In this document: one piece after another, positions 34,668 through 44,207 of the stretch
Numbering within the stretch: the first letter of the stretch is position 1
How the letters are laid out: each line of letters starts with the position of its first letter
Assembly (NCBI RefSeq): GCF_004000845.1
Contig: NZ_BIMA01000028.1
Location: forward strand, 1 to 64,000
Reading direction: 5' to 3'
DNA from: Paenibacillus koleovorans NBRC 103111
GTDB lineage: Bacteria > Bacillota > Bacilli > Paenibacillales > NBRC-103111
Length of the DNA: 64,000 nucleotides
The notes under the pieces: generated by a model
The model's database searches: none
Told to the model about the DNA's origin: nothing
Seen by the model: only the letters and a program-made list of their open reading frames with translations
Made by a program: the position numbers and the translations under genes

Positions 34668-37600
34668 TTGATTAGGCTTTTGGCTCTACTCGGATTAACG
34701 ACGGAAGACCGACATAAAGTGAAGCTTATGGCGCCGATCTTCTTCTTCGCCGGAATCTCCGAGTTGTTGACGTATAGCTCGTTCATGGCCTTGTTCAATT
34801 TGCGCTTCGGGGTCGACAAGCTGCCCTACATCTATTTGATCGAAGCGGTCATTTTGCCGATTGAAGGCTGGATTATGGCGCTCATCTCAAGCCGCGTTTC
34901 CAAGCCTCGATTTATGCAGTTCACCTACTTTGGTCTCATCGCCATTCTCTTGTTGAACGGAATCGTTCTGATCACCGGGAAGATGCTGGGACTCGAGATG
35001 TATTTCTATTACCCGATTATGTTCATTGCTTCCAGCTTTGTCATTCGGCAACAGTCCATTCTGCTGTGGAGCACCGCCTTCGATCTTAGTCCGACCCAGC
35101 AGGCCAAGCGGCTTGTCCCGACGTTCGTAGCGCTTGCGCTAGTGGGGGGTTTCGTAGCCGGCTTCGTGGTGCAATGGGTCGGGCCGGTGTTCGGCAATGA
35201 AATGCTCTATTTGCTGTCGCCGCTGTTACTGATCGTAGTCATCTGGAATTTCCGCACATCGATCCAGAGGTTCCTGGTTCCATTGGCGCTAAGGCCGGAG
35301 AAGCAGCAAGAGACGGCGCCGGCGACTTTCTCGAACTCCTATTTTCTGAAAGAAACGTTCCGCTCGCCCTTCCTGCTAGTCGCCATCGCCTTGATGACGT
35401 TCATGCCGGCTCTGTACTTTTTGATCGAGTACCAATACTTTACTTCCGCTCACACCTTCTTCGATACCGAAGAAAAGTTTATTTCGTATAACGGCCTCAT
35501 CGTCGTTCTGATCTTCACGGCCGCGCTCATTTTCCAGCTTGTTTCGGGCCGATTGATGAAATGGCTAGGGGCCAGCAACTTTTTGCTTGCGGTCAGCTTT
35601 ATTTTCCTGGGGGGCTATATCCTCAACGCCATCCTGATCAACAGCGAATACTCCCTGATCGGGGTTTCGATAGGCTACTCGGTGTTCTACATGCTGCTGT
35701 ACTATTTCTCTGAGCCTTGCTTCCAGCTGTTCTTCAAAATGATGCCGTTGTCGACTCGAGACGGGTTCCGCTTCATCGCCCAAAGCATTGCGGCTTCCGG
35801 AGGCATTATCGTAGGCGCGTGCATGCAGCTTTTTCACTCCAGCGGCCTGATGTCATTCCAGACGCAGGCAATCTGCGGGATGGTCGGCGGGATCGTGCTG
35901 GTGCTCCTGGCCTGGTTCGGCAAGGTGCTCTATATGAACAAGCTGATCGAGAATATCCAGGACCTCAGCACCGGTGTCCAGGAAATTGCGTCGGAAGTAC
36001 TGGGAAGCATCAGGGGCAGCAAAGCATTGGCCAGCATGACGAAGTTTCTCCAGCATCCTAACGACGTGGTCCGTGAAATTACGATGGACATTATCGGAAT
36101 GGCGCAGGACCCGGGCTTCAATACGCAGCTGCTCGAAGCCGCCGAGGACCCGAAGCTTCGCATCCGCCTAGCCTCGATCAAAGCGCTGAGCGCCCGCGAG
36201 ATGGACATTATGACGATGTTCGGGCTCGTGCCCTTGCTCAGCGACGAGGAGCCGGAAGTTCGGAGAGCCGCTCTCAACAAGCTGGCGGAGTCCAAGCACA
36301 TGCAGCTCGAAATTTACAGCACGATTCGGCCGGCTCTGCAGGATCCGCATCCTCGAGTGAAAGCAGCCGCGATTCAAGCCGTGTATCAACTGGATTGCGA
36401 GAAGGACCTGGCGGAATGCGAAACAGCCATGGAGCAATTGCTCGACGCACAGGGAGAGAGTGTCGTGCTCGCCTGTGAAATCGTGTATGCCCGCAAGCTG
36501 CATTCGTACTCGGACGCGATGATACGTCTTGCGGATTCATCGGTGCCCTCTTACAAAGTCGCCGCCATTCGCAGCTTAGGCAAGCTGGGGCGCACGGATT
36601 CGATTCCGAAGCTAATGGAGTTAGTCCCGTTAGCCGATAAAGAACTGAGTAAAGCGATTATCGAAGCTTTCATCGCCATGGGGGAGCCGGCCGTCCTGCT
36701 GCTCCGCTCGAACTTGAACAGCCTCGACCCGGTGCAATGGCAAACCGCGTTGATCGCGATGAGCCGGATGGGCAGCGAGCAGCTTGTCAAGACGACGCTT
36801 GTGGAGTCTTGCACCGAGCGGCTGCAAGGGCTGCTCGTCGGGTACGATCAGCTGCGAGCGTTCGACCGCCAGTCCGAGCCCGACCTATACCGCTTGGCCG
36901 TACAACGAGTAGGCGAGCTGTCGGCGATGTTCTGCGAAGCCGCCTGGTCCGTCCTGCTGCGACTCGCGGACGAGCGCGTTATCGACTCGCTGCGCAACAG
37001 CATCGCGGATGAAGACCACGAAGTGCGCGAGAACGCCTATGAAGCGCTGGCGGAAGGCTTCGGCGACCGACAGCTGGCCATCGCGCTGCTAGATGTGTTG
37101 AAGAAAGCCGAGGAGTCGAGCGAGGAGCCGGAAACGGACCGCGAAGCCGACATTCATTTGACGGCAGGCGTGTTCGGTTCGGATCATTGGCTGGCCGAGA
37201 TCGCCTCTTATCGGAGACATAGCAGGGAGGAAGCGGAGTTGCAGAGTGAACCGAAGCTGCTTAGTCTGATCGACAAAATCATTTTTTTGAAGCAAGTCCC
37301 GCTGTTCGAGAATCTATCGCTCGAAGAGCTTGGGTTAATTGCCAATATCGCGACGGAGGAAATGTATCTGGATTCGGAATTTCTCATGCGGATGGGCGAA
37401 GTCAATATGACGATGTTCGTCATTATTGAAGGAAACGTAGAGCTCAGTGTCGTCTCCTCCGCCGGTTGGGAAGGCACGATCGGCGTGCTCGGCGCGAAAG
37501 AATCGTTCGGCGAGTCGGTCATCTTCGACCATATTCCTTCCACGTTCACGGCGCAAGCCTTGCTTGACGATGTGAGAGTGCTGACATTAAAGGGAGAGCA

Positions 37601-37706
37601 GCTCGAACGGCTCGTCCGTCTGTATCCGGAGATCGGGATAGGGTTCCTGCGCGCCTCTTCGGCCAGAGTAAGAAGGCTGGAAAGCATGATTACAAAATTG
37701 GGATAG
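34668..37706 (+). CDS. Npt1-like transporter fold fused to HEAT repeats and a cNMP-binding domain
   Basis: A 1012-residue, three-part protein. Residues 1-435 hold about 12 membrane segments of the MFS/nucleotide-transporter (Npt1/Tlc) kind. Residues about 445-830 are HEAT-like helical repeats (VRRAALNKLAESK, YKVAAIRSLGKLG, EVRENAYEALAEGFGD). Residues about 860-1000 are a cyclic-nucleotide-binding beta roll (FENLSLEELGLIANIA, GAKESFGESVIFDH), with the phosphate-binding cassette in FGES. This fusion is known in bacteria and lacks the parasite-specific role of true ATP/ADP exchangers. TTG 34668 follows AAAGGGG. It heads a signalling block that ends at the injection-system genes, so it may read a nucleotide or membrane signal. 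Confidence 0.88.
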   Translation: MIRLLALLGLTTEDRHKVKLMAPIFFFAGISELLTYSSFMALFNLRFGVDKLPYIYLIEAVILPIEGWIMALISSRVSKPRFMQFTYFGLIAILLLNGIVLITGKMLGLEMYFYYPIMFIASSFVIRQQSILLWSTAFDLSPTQQAKRLVPTFVALALVGGFVAGFVVQWVGPVFGNEMLYLLSPLLLIVVIWNFRTSIQRFLVPLALRPEKQQETAPATFSNSYFLKETFRSPFLLVAIALMTFMPALYFLIEYQYFTSAHTFFDTEEKFISYNGLIVVLIFTAALIFQLVSGRLMKWLGASNFLLAVSFIFLGGYILNAILINSEYSLIGVSIGYSVFYMLLYYFSEPCFQLFFKMMPLSTRDGFRFIAQSIAASGGIIVGACMQLFHSSGLMSFQTQAICGMVGGIVLVLLAWFGKVLYMNKLIENIQDLSTGVQEIASEVLGSIRGSKALASMTKFLQHPNDVVREITMDIIGMAQDPGFNTQLLEAAEDPKLRIRLASIKALSAREMDIMTMFGLVPLLSDEEPEVRRAALNKLAESKHMQLEIYSTIRPALQDPHPRVKAAAIQAVYQLDCEKDLAECETAMEQLLDAQGESVVLACEIVYARKLHSYSDAMIRLADSSVPSYKVAAIRSLGKLGRTDSIPKLMELVPLADKELSKAIIEAFIAMGEPAVLLLRSNLNSLDPVQWQTALIAMSRMGSEQLVKTTLVESCTERLQGLLVGYDQLRAFDRQSEPDLYRLAVQRVGELSAMFCEAAWSVLLRLADERVIDSLRNSIADEDHEVRENAYEALAEGFGDRQLAIALLDVLKKAEESSEEPETDREADIHLTAGVFGSDHWLAEIASYRRHSREEAELQSEPKLLSLIDKIIFLKQVPLFENLSLEELGLIANIATEEMYLDSEFLMRMGEVNMTMFVIIEGNVELSVVSSAGWEGTIGVLGAKESFGESVIFDHIPSTFTAQALLDDVRVLTLKGEQLERLVRLYPEIGIGFLRASSARVRRLESMITKLG

Positions 37707-37709
37707 GTC

Positions 37710-38162
37710 GTGATGGCGATGTTGCGATTCGCGGGCGATGAGGCTGGTAAGGAAGTTTACGTTCTAGAGCTGACGAACAGCCTCTCGAATTTGACGGCGA
37801 TCCATGAGGCATTTACCGATTTTGCCGGTCGGAACAAGCTGGAAGAGAAGCTATCGTTTCAACTGAAGCTCATCTGCGATGAAATTTTCACCAATATCGT
37901 TTCATACGCCTACTCGGACAACCAGCAGCATATCATCACGATCCGATTCGCCATCACCGAGGAAGCCATCACCGTCGCCATCCTCGATGACGGCGCGCCG
38001 TTCGATCCGTTAACGCATCCGGCTCCCGATCCTCAGCTCCCGATCGAAGAGCGCGGCATCGGCGGTTGGGGGATCCAGTTCGCCCGCACGATGATGGATG
38101 AAGTGAGCTACAAGCGGCTGGACCATGAGAACGAACTGACCTTGTTCAAACGAATCAAGTAA
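37710..38162 (+). CDS. RsbW-like serine kinase/anti-sigma factor
   Basis: A 150-residue HATPase_c_2 protein: N box CDEIFTNIVSYAYSD (residues about 52-66), G1 box ILDDGAPFDPL and G2 region RGIGGWGIQFARTMMD. Such kinases bind a sigma factor or other target and phosphorylate a STAS antagonist. It starts with GTG 37710, three bases after the preceding stop, and is followed by its likely STAS partner 23 bp downstream. No sigma-factor gene is adjacent, so the controlled partner is elsewhere or is not a sigma factor. Confidence 0.92.
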   Translation: MMAMLRFAGDEAGKEVYVLELTNSLSNLTAIHEAFTDFAGRNKLEEKLSFQLKLICDEIFTNIVSYAYSDNQQHIITIRFAITEEAITVAILDDGAPFDPLTHPAPDPQLPIEERGIGGWGIQFARTMMDEVSYKRLDHENELTLFKRIK

Positions 38163-38185
38163 CGATACAGATAGGAGATGGAGTA

Positions 38186-38521
38186 ATGGAGATCGGTGTG
38201 TCGAAACAACCGAATTGTACGATCATCAGCTTGAATGGACGTTTGGACGGTACGACGTTCAATCAGGTGGAAACCGCCTTGCTGGAGCAAATCGCGCACG
38301 GTGAGCTGAAGCTGGTGCTCGATTGCTCGCAGCTAAGCTACATCAGCAGCGCCGGATTGCGGGTATTGCTTGTCGCGGCCAAGAAGATGAAAGCGGCCAA
38401 AGGCAGCATGAGCCTGTCCGGCTTGAACGAGAACGTCAAGGAAGTGTTCGAAGTATCGGGCTTCAGCTCCATCTTCACCATCTACGCGACTAGCGAGGAA
38501 GCGGCCGACAAGTTTGCGTGA
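38186..38521 (+). CDS. STAS-domain anti-sigma factor antagonist
   Basis: A 111-residue STAS protein (RsbV/SpoIIAA-like). The phosphorylation site is the Ser pair in LSYISSAGLRVLL (residues about 50-62). Dephosphorylated STAS sequesters the kinase; phosphorylation releases it. It sits between its putative kinase and phosphatase in one operon. Confidence 0.95.
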   Translation: MEIGVSKQPNCTIISLNGRLDGTTFNQVETALLEQIAHGELKLVLDCSQLSYISSAGLRVLLVAAKKMKAAKGSMSLSGLNENVKEVFEVSGFSSIFTIYATSEEAADKFA

Positions 38522-38533
38522 TCATTTGAACGG

Positions 38534-39928
38534 ATGGGAGATGCCGACGATTCAATGGAACTCATCGGACTTGTAGCCCTTTGCCTGCTCCTAGGCTTGC
38601 TGGTCGCAGCCGGAGCTTACGAATACAGCGCGACCCGCCGGCAGTTGAAGCGGCATACCCTCTTGGTGGAAGTGAGCATGAAGCTTAACTCCACGATCAA
38701 GAAGCGGGAGCTGCTGCAGATCATGATGTCGACCTTGACGAAGGTGATGCACGCGGAGGGCTCCTCGATCATTCTTCTCGATAAGCAGCGCCACGATTTG
38801 TATTTCGAAATCGCCATCGGGGAGAAGGGGGAGCAAGTCAAACAAATTCGGCTGCCCATGGGGGAAGGAATCGCAGGCTGGGTCGCCCTGAACCGGCAGT
38901 CCGTCGTTATCGACGATGTGAAGTCGGACCCGCGCTGGTCGAATCGAGTGGCGACGAAAACCGAGTTTCCGACGCGGAACATGATGTGTGTTCCGGTGTT
39001 AAGCGGGAATGAGCTGATCGGAGTGCTGCAGGTCATCAACAAGAAGCGGAAAACGAAGTTTACTACCGGGGATCTGAAGCTGTTGGAGATGATCGCCTCG
39101 CCGGCCGCCATCGCACTGGAGAACGCTCATCTATACGAGGCGCTGGAGCAATCGATCCAGACGCTGAAGGAGACGACGGCGATCAAGGAGCGGATGGAGA
39201 GCGAGCTCAAGATCGCGCGCGACATCCAGATCAGCTTCCTGCCGAAGGCAGGCTACACCAACCCGACCATCGAGCTGAGAGGGGTGCTGAAGCCGGCTCG
39301 TGAAGTGGGAGGGGACTTCTACAACTTCTTCGACCTCGATCAGGACCTGCTATTCTTCACGCTCGGGGATATTTCCGATAAGGGCATCCACGCTGCGATG
39401 TTCATGGCCGCCACCCTGACGCTGATTAAAGGGAAAATCCGCGTAGGCATGACGCCGGCGGAATTGCTGCACGAGCTCAATCTGGAAGTGTCGGGCGACG
39501 ATTCCAGCATGTTCGCGACGATCTTCTGCGGCATTCTGAATACGCGAACGGGAGAATTGGTGTACAGCAACGGAGGCCACTGCACCCCCTACATCCTCAC
39601 AAGCGACGCGCGTGTCGAGAAGCTTCCTGGCAAAGGGGGTATCCCCATCGGGGTTATGGAAGAATCCGTCTATAACGATCATCACGCGCAGATAGAGCCG
39701 GGGAGTACGATCGTACTGTACACGGACGGAATCATCGAAGCCGAGGATGCGCAGCATCGCCAATTCGGTAACGAGCGGCTTATCCGAGAGCTGGAAGCGA
39801 GGCAGGGCGGATCGGTCGGTCCATTAGTCGATGCCATCCTGAGGCAAGTAGAACTTTTCGCGAATGGAGCGGATCAATTTGACGATATCGCCGTCCTTGC
39901 CATTCAGTTCAAAGGAAACGCCGGATAG
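38534..39928 (+). CDS. Membrane-anchored GAF-PP2C (SpoIIE/RsbU-type) phosphatase
   Basis: About 464 residues (457 if started at ATG 38555). One membrane segment (residues about 10-30), a GAF sensor (about 45-195; EGSSIILLDK to IASPAAIALENAHLY), a short coiled coil, and a PP2C domain (about 230-460) with metal-site motifs PAREVGGDFYNFF, GDISDKGIHAAMFMA and YTDGIIEAED. It should dephosphorylate the STAS protein encoded 12 bp upstream when the GAF domain senses its ligand, completing a partner-switch. The signal is unknown. Confidence 0.93.
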   Translation: MGDADDSMELIGLVALCLLLGLLVAAGAYEYSATRRQLKRHTLLVEVSMKLNSTIKKRELLQIMMSTLTKVMHAEGSSIILLDKQRHDLYFEIAIGEKGEQVKQIRLPMGEGIAGWVALNRQSVVIDDVKSDPRWSNRVATKTEFPTRNMMCVPVLSGNELIGVLQVINKKRKTKFTTGDLKLLEMIASPAAIALENAHLYEALEQSIQTLKETTAIKERMESELKIARDIQISFLPKAGYTNPTIELRGVLKPAREVGGDFYNFFDLDQDLLFFTLGDISDKGIHAAMFMAATLTLIKGKIRVGMTPAELLHELNLEVSGDDSSMFATIFCGILNTRTGELVYSNGGHCTPYILTSDARVEKLPGKGGIPIGVMEESVYNDHHAQIEPGSTIVLYTDGIIEAEDAQHRQFGNERLIRELEARQGGSVGPLVDAILRQVELFANGADQFDDIAVLAIQFKGNAG

Positions 39929-39947
39929 GGAGAAAGAGGGAGCCGGA

Positions 39948-40484
39948 ATGAATCGTTTTCAAATTCATGTGGCCAAATCTCCGGAAGAGATGGCCCGGAT
40001 CAGTTCGTTTTTTTTGTCGCCCGAGTCGTTCGACGATACCCACCATACGCCTGGCGAGATCGAGCATTTCCAGAAGCGGCCGCTGCAGAGCCTGGAAGAC
40101 GAGCACTCCTATTACTGGTACGTGCAAGATGAGGCAGGAGGCGTTATTGCCGTGATCAGCTTCCTGCAGAACGATCATCGCACCGGCGGTTACATCCTGG
40201 AGTATGTCGTGGTGCACCGAGAGTATAGGAAAGCCGGTCTCGCCTCGCAGATTTTGGACGACATGATTCAATTCATCAGCTCCATCAAGGGGCGGTACAT
40301 CGAGACGTTCACATGCGATCTGGAAGAGTACGCCTCGATCCGGCGATTGTTTGATCGGAAAGGCTTCGCTCGAGTCGGCGTTCAGCCCGATTACTATTTT
40401 CCGGGAGAGGGCAAATTGCTTTATTACAAAATGCTGCAACCTCCGCAAATCCCGGAAAAAGGGGAAGCCGAAGCGCATATCTAG
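39948..40484 (+). CDS. GNAT family N-acetyltransferase
   Basis: About 178 residues. The acetyl-CoA loop is in VVHREYRKAGLASQILDDMIQF (R-x-x-G-x-A variant), followed by a C-terminal half typical of GNAT (YASIRRLFDRKGFARVG). Short insertions of proline and glycine occur near the end. ATG 39948 follows GAGGGAG; the upstream ATG at 39864 lies within the phosphatase gene. It may be the last gene of the signalling block. In the parallel layout of ectoine loci a DABA acetyltransferase-like GNAT would look similar, but no such pathway gene is nearby. Confidence 0.88.
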   Translation: MNRFQIHVAKSPEEMARISSFFLSPESFDDTHHTPGEIEHFQKRPLQSLEDEHSYYWYVQDEAGGVIAVISFLQNDHRTGGYILEYVVVHREYRKAGLASQILDDMIQFISSIKGRYIETFTCDLEEYASIRRLFDRKGFARVGVQPDYYFPGEGKLLYYKMLQPPQIPEKGEAEAHI

Positions 40485-40575
40485 TTCCAATTGCTTATAG
40501 TTCTATAAATATATTTCGACTAGTATATAATTGGTGGGAATTGCTACTTCATGTAGATCGAAGGTAACAACGCCT

Positions 40576-42756
40576 ATGGACCTTACTACTTACAGTCGTG
40601 CCTGGGACCATTATCAAGACGAGCTGGCATTGCTGAGCATGCGGACCCGTCGACTGATGTCGAATTTTGCGCAGGCGGAACGGCAGGACGACCCATTCGA
40701 CTCGTTCAAAGGGATCGTCATTTCCGAGCAGGAAATCCTGCAAATATTGGACGCTTCGCCGGCCGATCAAGAACTTTCGCCCGAGATTCGGCGTTTATGG
40801 AAGCAGGAGCTTGCGAGCCGATCGCGCATTTCCGACAAAATTCGATTGTCGCTGGAGCAAGGTGCGGAGCTCCCGCTCGTCGAGCTAGCCCGTTTGTACC
40901 AGTTGGACGAGTTGGAGACACAATGCCTCATGCTGGCCTTCGCGATCGAGCTCGATCGAAAGTATGAGAAGCTGTACGCGTATCTCCAGGATGATGTGAC
41001 CTGCAAGCATCCTACCGTCGATCTGGCTTTGCGCTTCTTTTGCCGGGATGCCGGAGAACGGTTCGAAGCGACCTCCTTGTTCACCGAGGACGGGAAGCTG
41101 TTCCGGACCTTTCTCGTAAGAGAGATGAGCTCGGACTATGCACGATCGGGCCTGTCCCGAATTCTGAAGCTGGACGATCGCATCGTCGCCTACTTGAAAG
41201 GCTACAAGCAGGTAGATGAGAAAATTAGCGCCTTCGCGACGCTCCAACATCCGAGCGAAGCGCAATTGCAAGCCTTGCCGCTCGCTGCGCAGCAAGATGA
41301 TTTACAAGCCTTCCTGCGGTTCAGCCGCCAGCAGGACCGCACTCGAACGGTGCTCGTCAAAGTATGGGGACCGACGGGCTCAGGGAAGAAGCATTATGTG
41401 AAGCAATTCGGCATAGCCGAACAAAAGTCTGTCCTAATGGCTCGCGTATCTACTATGGTACAGAACGAGCCGATGTGGCCCGAGCTGATCGATCGATTGA
41501 TTCGGGAAGCCACCTTGCAAGAAGCGGCGATTTGCTTCGATGATGCGGATGTCTTGTTTCATGAAGAAGCGAAGTTCCGCTTTATGCTGGACTACTTGGT
41601 TCAGCGAATGGCGGAGTGCGGAGCAGTCCACTTCCTGATTTTGAAGAGCAATCAAGCGATCGGTTCTTCCAGCCGATTATACGCCGCTGATTGGGAAATA
41701 CCCGTTCCCGATGTAAATGCAAGGCTGGATATTTGGCAGCAAGTGCTGCAGCGAGACGACCTGCGAACCGATGTCGAGCTTCGCCCGATCGCTTCGAAGT
41801 TCCAATTCACCGTTGGCCGTATCATCGGCAGTACGGAAATGGCCAAGCAGCTGCTCCTGCAGAAGGGCGACTCGCTGCTCACCGCACCGCTTCTCAATGA
41901 AGCGTGCTACCATCAGACGCGGCACAAGCTGAGCGAGCTGACCGTCAAGATCAAGCCGCAGTACAGCTGGAACGAGCTGATTCTCGCGCCGGCCCAGAAA
42001 GAACTGCTCTACGACGCCTGCAATCAGTATAAGTTTCGAGAGCTGGTGTACGGAGAGTGGGGGTTCGGCGGCAAGCTTTCTTACGGGAAAGGCATCAGCA
42101 TGCTGTTCGCCGGCCCGCCCGGCACGGGGAAGACGATGACGGCTCAAGTCATCGCGAACGATCTTGGCCTGGAGCTATATAAGATCGACTTATCTCAGAT
42201 CGTCAGCAAGTATATCGGGGAAACCGAGAAAAACTTGCATCAAATATTCAGCCAAGCCCGGTTGACCAGCGCGATCCTGTTCTTCGACGAAGCCGACTCC
42301 CTGTTCGGCAAACGTTCGGAGATCAATAACGCGCACGACAAGTACGCCAACATCGAAACCGCTTATTTGCTGCAGAAGATGGAGGAGTACGACGGGGTGA
42401 CGATATTGGCTACGAACTTCGCGCAAAACCTGGACGACGCCTTCAACCGCCGCATCAACTACATCGTCCGCTTTCCGTTCCCGGACGCTTCGCACCGCGA
42501 GCAGATATGGCGGCGGTTTTTCCCGGCGAACGCACCGGTTCAGAACGATCTGGACTTCGCCTACTTGGCGGAGACGTTCGAGGTGGCCGGCGGGATCATC
42601 AAGAACATCGTCGTCGCCGCAGCATTCCTGGCCGCTCGAGACGGAACGCCGATCGGGATGAAGCATCTCGTCACGGCGCTGACGCAAGAATACGCCAAGC
42701 TCGGCAAGCTGATCGCCAGAGAGCAAGTCGAACCGTTTATCCATTTTAGGGGGTGA
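40576..42756 (+). CDS. eCIS AAA+ ATPase (Afp15/Pvc15-like)
   Basis: About 726 residues with an N-terminal helical domain (1-240) and two AAA modules. The first (about 255-470) has a degenerate Walker A GPTGSGKKHYVK and FDDADVLF as Walker B. The second (about 485-715) is intact: GPPGTGKTMTAQVIAND (about 513), ILFFDEADSLFGKRS (about 565) and arginine-finger region AFNRRINYIVRF. ATG 40576 is preceded only by AAGG. These ATPases are required for eCIS assembly and are a hallmark of eCIS as opposed to phage tails. A TATAAT at 40526-40531 lies upstream without a clear -35 box. Confidence 0.93.
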   Translation: MDLTTYSRAWDHYQDELALLSMRTRRLMSNFAQAERQDDPFDSFKGIVISEQEILQILDASPADQELSPEIRRLWKQELASRSRISDKIRLSLEQGAELPLVELARLYQLDELETQCLMLAFAIELDRKYEKLYAYLQDDVTCKHPTVDLALRFFCRDAGERFEATSLFTEDGKLFRTFLVREMSSDYARSGLSRILKLDDRIVAYLKGYKQVDEKISAFATLQHPSEAQLQALPLAAQQDDLQAFLRFSRQQDRTRTVLVKVWGPTGSGKKHYVKQFGIAEQKSVLMARVSTMVQNEPMWPELIDRLIREATLQEAAICFDDADVLFHEEAKFRFMLDYLVQRMAECGAVHFLILKSNQAIGSSSRLYAADWEIPVPDVNARLDIWQQVLQRDDLRTDVELRPIASKFQFTVGRIIGSTEMAKQLLLQKGDSLLTAPLLNEACYHQTRHKLSELTVKIKPQYSWNELILAPAQKELLYDACNQYKFRELVYGEWGFGGKLSYGKGISMLFAGPPGTGKTMTAQVIANDLGLELYKIDLSQIVSKYIGETEKNLHQIFSQARLTSAILFFDEADSLFGKRSEINNAHDKYANIETAYLLQKMEEYDGVTILATNFAQNLDDAFNRRINYIVRFPFPDASHREQIWRRFFPANAPVQNDLDFAYLAETFEVAGGIIKNIVVAAAFLAARDGTPIGMKHLVTALTQEYAKLGKLIAREQVEPFIHFRG

Positions 42757-43337
42757 TGCGCATCGCAGATTATTCCGTCTTGGCCGAAGTCGGCCAATCT
42801 CTGCTTCGTGTGCTGCGAGAGCAGATGGTACCGGAGCTCATCGAGCAGCCGGAGCTGATCGGGCTGGCGTCGCCGTTGGATAAATGGGATCTGAGCTTAT
42901 CCTTGTTCCTGTTTAACGTTACGGAAGCCGCTGACCATCGGAAGACGAATATGATCAGCAAAGGGTCGTCTGCTCTGCAGTACCCGCCGCTGGCCGTAAA
43001 CCTGCAATACTTAATAACCGCATTTTCGATGGCTGAAACACCCTCCCGCGCAATTAACGAGCATCGAATGCTGGGCAAAGTGATGCAAGTTTTTCACGAC
43101 AACTCCGTGCTGCGGGGATCGGCCTTAACCGGAACGCTGGCGGACGGCAATGAGGAGATCAAAATCAGCACGAGCGCTTTGCCGCTCGACCAGTTGCTTA
43201 GTTTCTTCTCGGAGTCGCCTTACAAGCTCTCGCTCTGCTACACGGTCGGTCCGGTATTCCTCGATTCGACTCGAGTGAAGCCGACTCAGCGCGTTGTCGA
43301 GACGCAGTTCCATCTGCGGGACACCGGAGGGCAATGA
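42756..43337 (+). CDS. DUF4255 protein, eCIS cap/terminator (Afp16/Pvc16-like)
   Basis: About 193 residues with the DUF4255 pattern: an N-terminal SVLAEVGQSLLRVL helix, SLFLFNVTEA, and PPLAVNLQYLITAF. Afp16-like proteins cap the tube and sheath and fix tail length. The stop of the AAA gene and this ATG overlap as TGATG, and the next gene begins inside its stop codon, so the three genes are translationally coupled. Confidence 0.9.
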   Translation: MRIADYSVLAEVGQSLLRVLREQMVPELIEQPELIGLASPLDKWDLSLSLFLFNVTEAADHRKTNMISKGSSALQYPPLAVNLQYLITAFSMAETPSRAINEHRMLGKVMQVFHDNSVLRGSALTGTLADGNEEIKISTSALPLDQLLSFFSESPYKLSLCYTVGPVFLDSTRVKPTQRVVETQFHLRDTGGQ

Positions 43338-44128
43338 TGCGAAACGAATTGGGTTATGTTCGCCAGCAGCTGTCCTTGGTCGTCACGTTGGTGGACGGTT
43401 ACACGAAACTGCCGCCGAAGCGGAGCTTGCCTCAAGTGTACCTGGAGGGGACGCCCGTCGTTCCGATGCGCAGAGACAACGCCTACTACTTCATGAATTT
43501 ACAGCGCGGTCCTTACAAGCTTCATGTCCAATCCGATATGTACTGGAACCAAGTGGTCGAGATCGATCTGAACGAGCTGTCGCCGATCCATCCGGTCGTG
43601 CCGATCTGGCTCGCGCCGAAGCCGAATTACCCGGAGGATCCGCTGGCCTTCATCGTTCGCTCCTCTATTCGAGAAGCATCGGGCAAAGGGCTCGAGGGGG
43701 TTTCCGTGGAGGCGGTTGTCACTTCGATGGAAGGTGTCCGAGCGAGGTTAGGTCGAGACGGTCGTACCGGAGACGAGACGATCTTGCTGTCAGGAGCGGT
43801 ACAAGCGATCGCAGACGGCGAAACGCTCGCCGTCCGCCAAGAAGCGGCATCCGAATGGGAGCTGGCGGTTCTGGAGGCGCGTCTAGGCAACACCAACGAG
43901 TTCACTCTGCACAATCCGCTTCAATCTGCGTATCCTCAAGGCACCAAACTTCACAGTTATACGCACACGATGACCGATCACCATGGCGATTTCGCACTTT
44001 ACATAAGCTTGAGCAAAGCCAAAAAAATTACCGCTCAGCTCCGATTCAGCATTCGAGAGCGTGTATTCCACAAGGAGGTGACTCTGGAACAAGGCAAACC
44101 CTTGCTGCAGGACGCAATCGTTGTGTAG
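43334..44128 (+). CDS. eCIS-associated protein with carboxypeptidase-regulatory-like domains
   Basis: A 264-residue, beta-rich protein not confidently matched to a core eCIS family. Residues about 1-100 (LVDGYTKLPPKRSLPQVYLEG, YYFMNLQRGPYKLHVQ) resemble a carboxypeptidase-regulatory-like or PEGA-like surface domain. A second similar region follows near 105-190 (RSSIREASGKGLEGVSVEAVV), and an Ig-like end (ALYISLSKAKKITAQL). It overlaps DUF4255 by 4 bp and precedes the sheath gene, so it is probably a structural accessory of the cap end. ATG 43337 is an alternative start. Confidence 0.7.
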   Translation: MMRNELGYVRQQLSLVVTLVDGYTKLPPKRSLPQVYLEGTPVVPMRRDNAYYFMNLQRGPYKLHVQSDMYWNQVVEIDLNELSPIHPVVPIWLAPKPNYPEDPLAFIVRSSIREASGKGLEGVSVEAVVTSMEGVRARLGRDGRTGDETILLSGAVQAIADGETLAVRQEAASEWELAVLEARLGNTNEFTLHNPLQSAYPQGTKLHSYTHTMTDHHGDFALYISLSKAKKITAQLRFSIRERVFHKEVTLEQGKPLLQDAIVV

Positions 44129-44207
44129 TCTTACTCTAATATCCGAAGGGAGGAACTGGTTTTCGAAAGTGCATCGCATTATGCATGTACTAGGAAACTA
44201 GGACAAA

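Noticed and set aside
40500-40531. Full sigma-A promoter before the eCIS ATPase
   Set aside because: TATAAT is present but no acceptable -35 box lies 16-18 bases upstream, so I only mention it under the ATPase gene.
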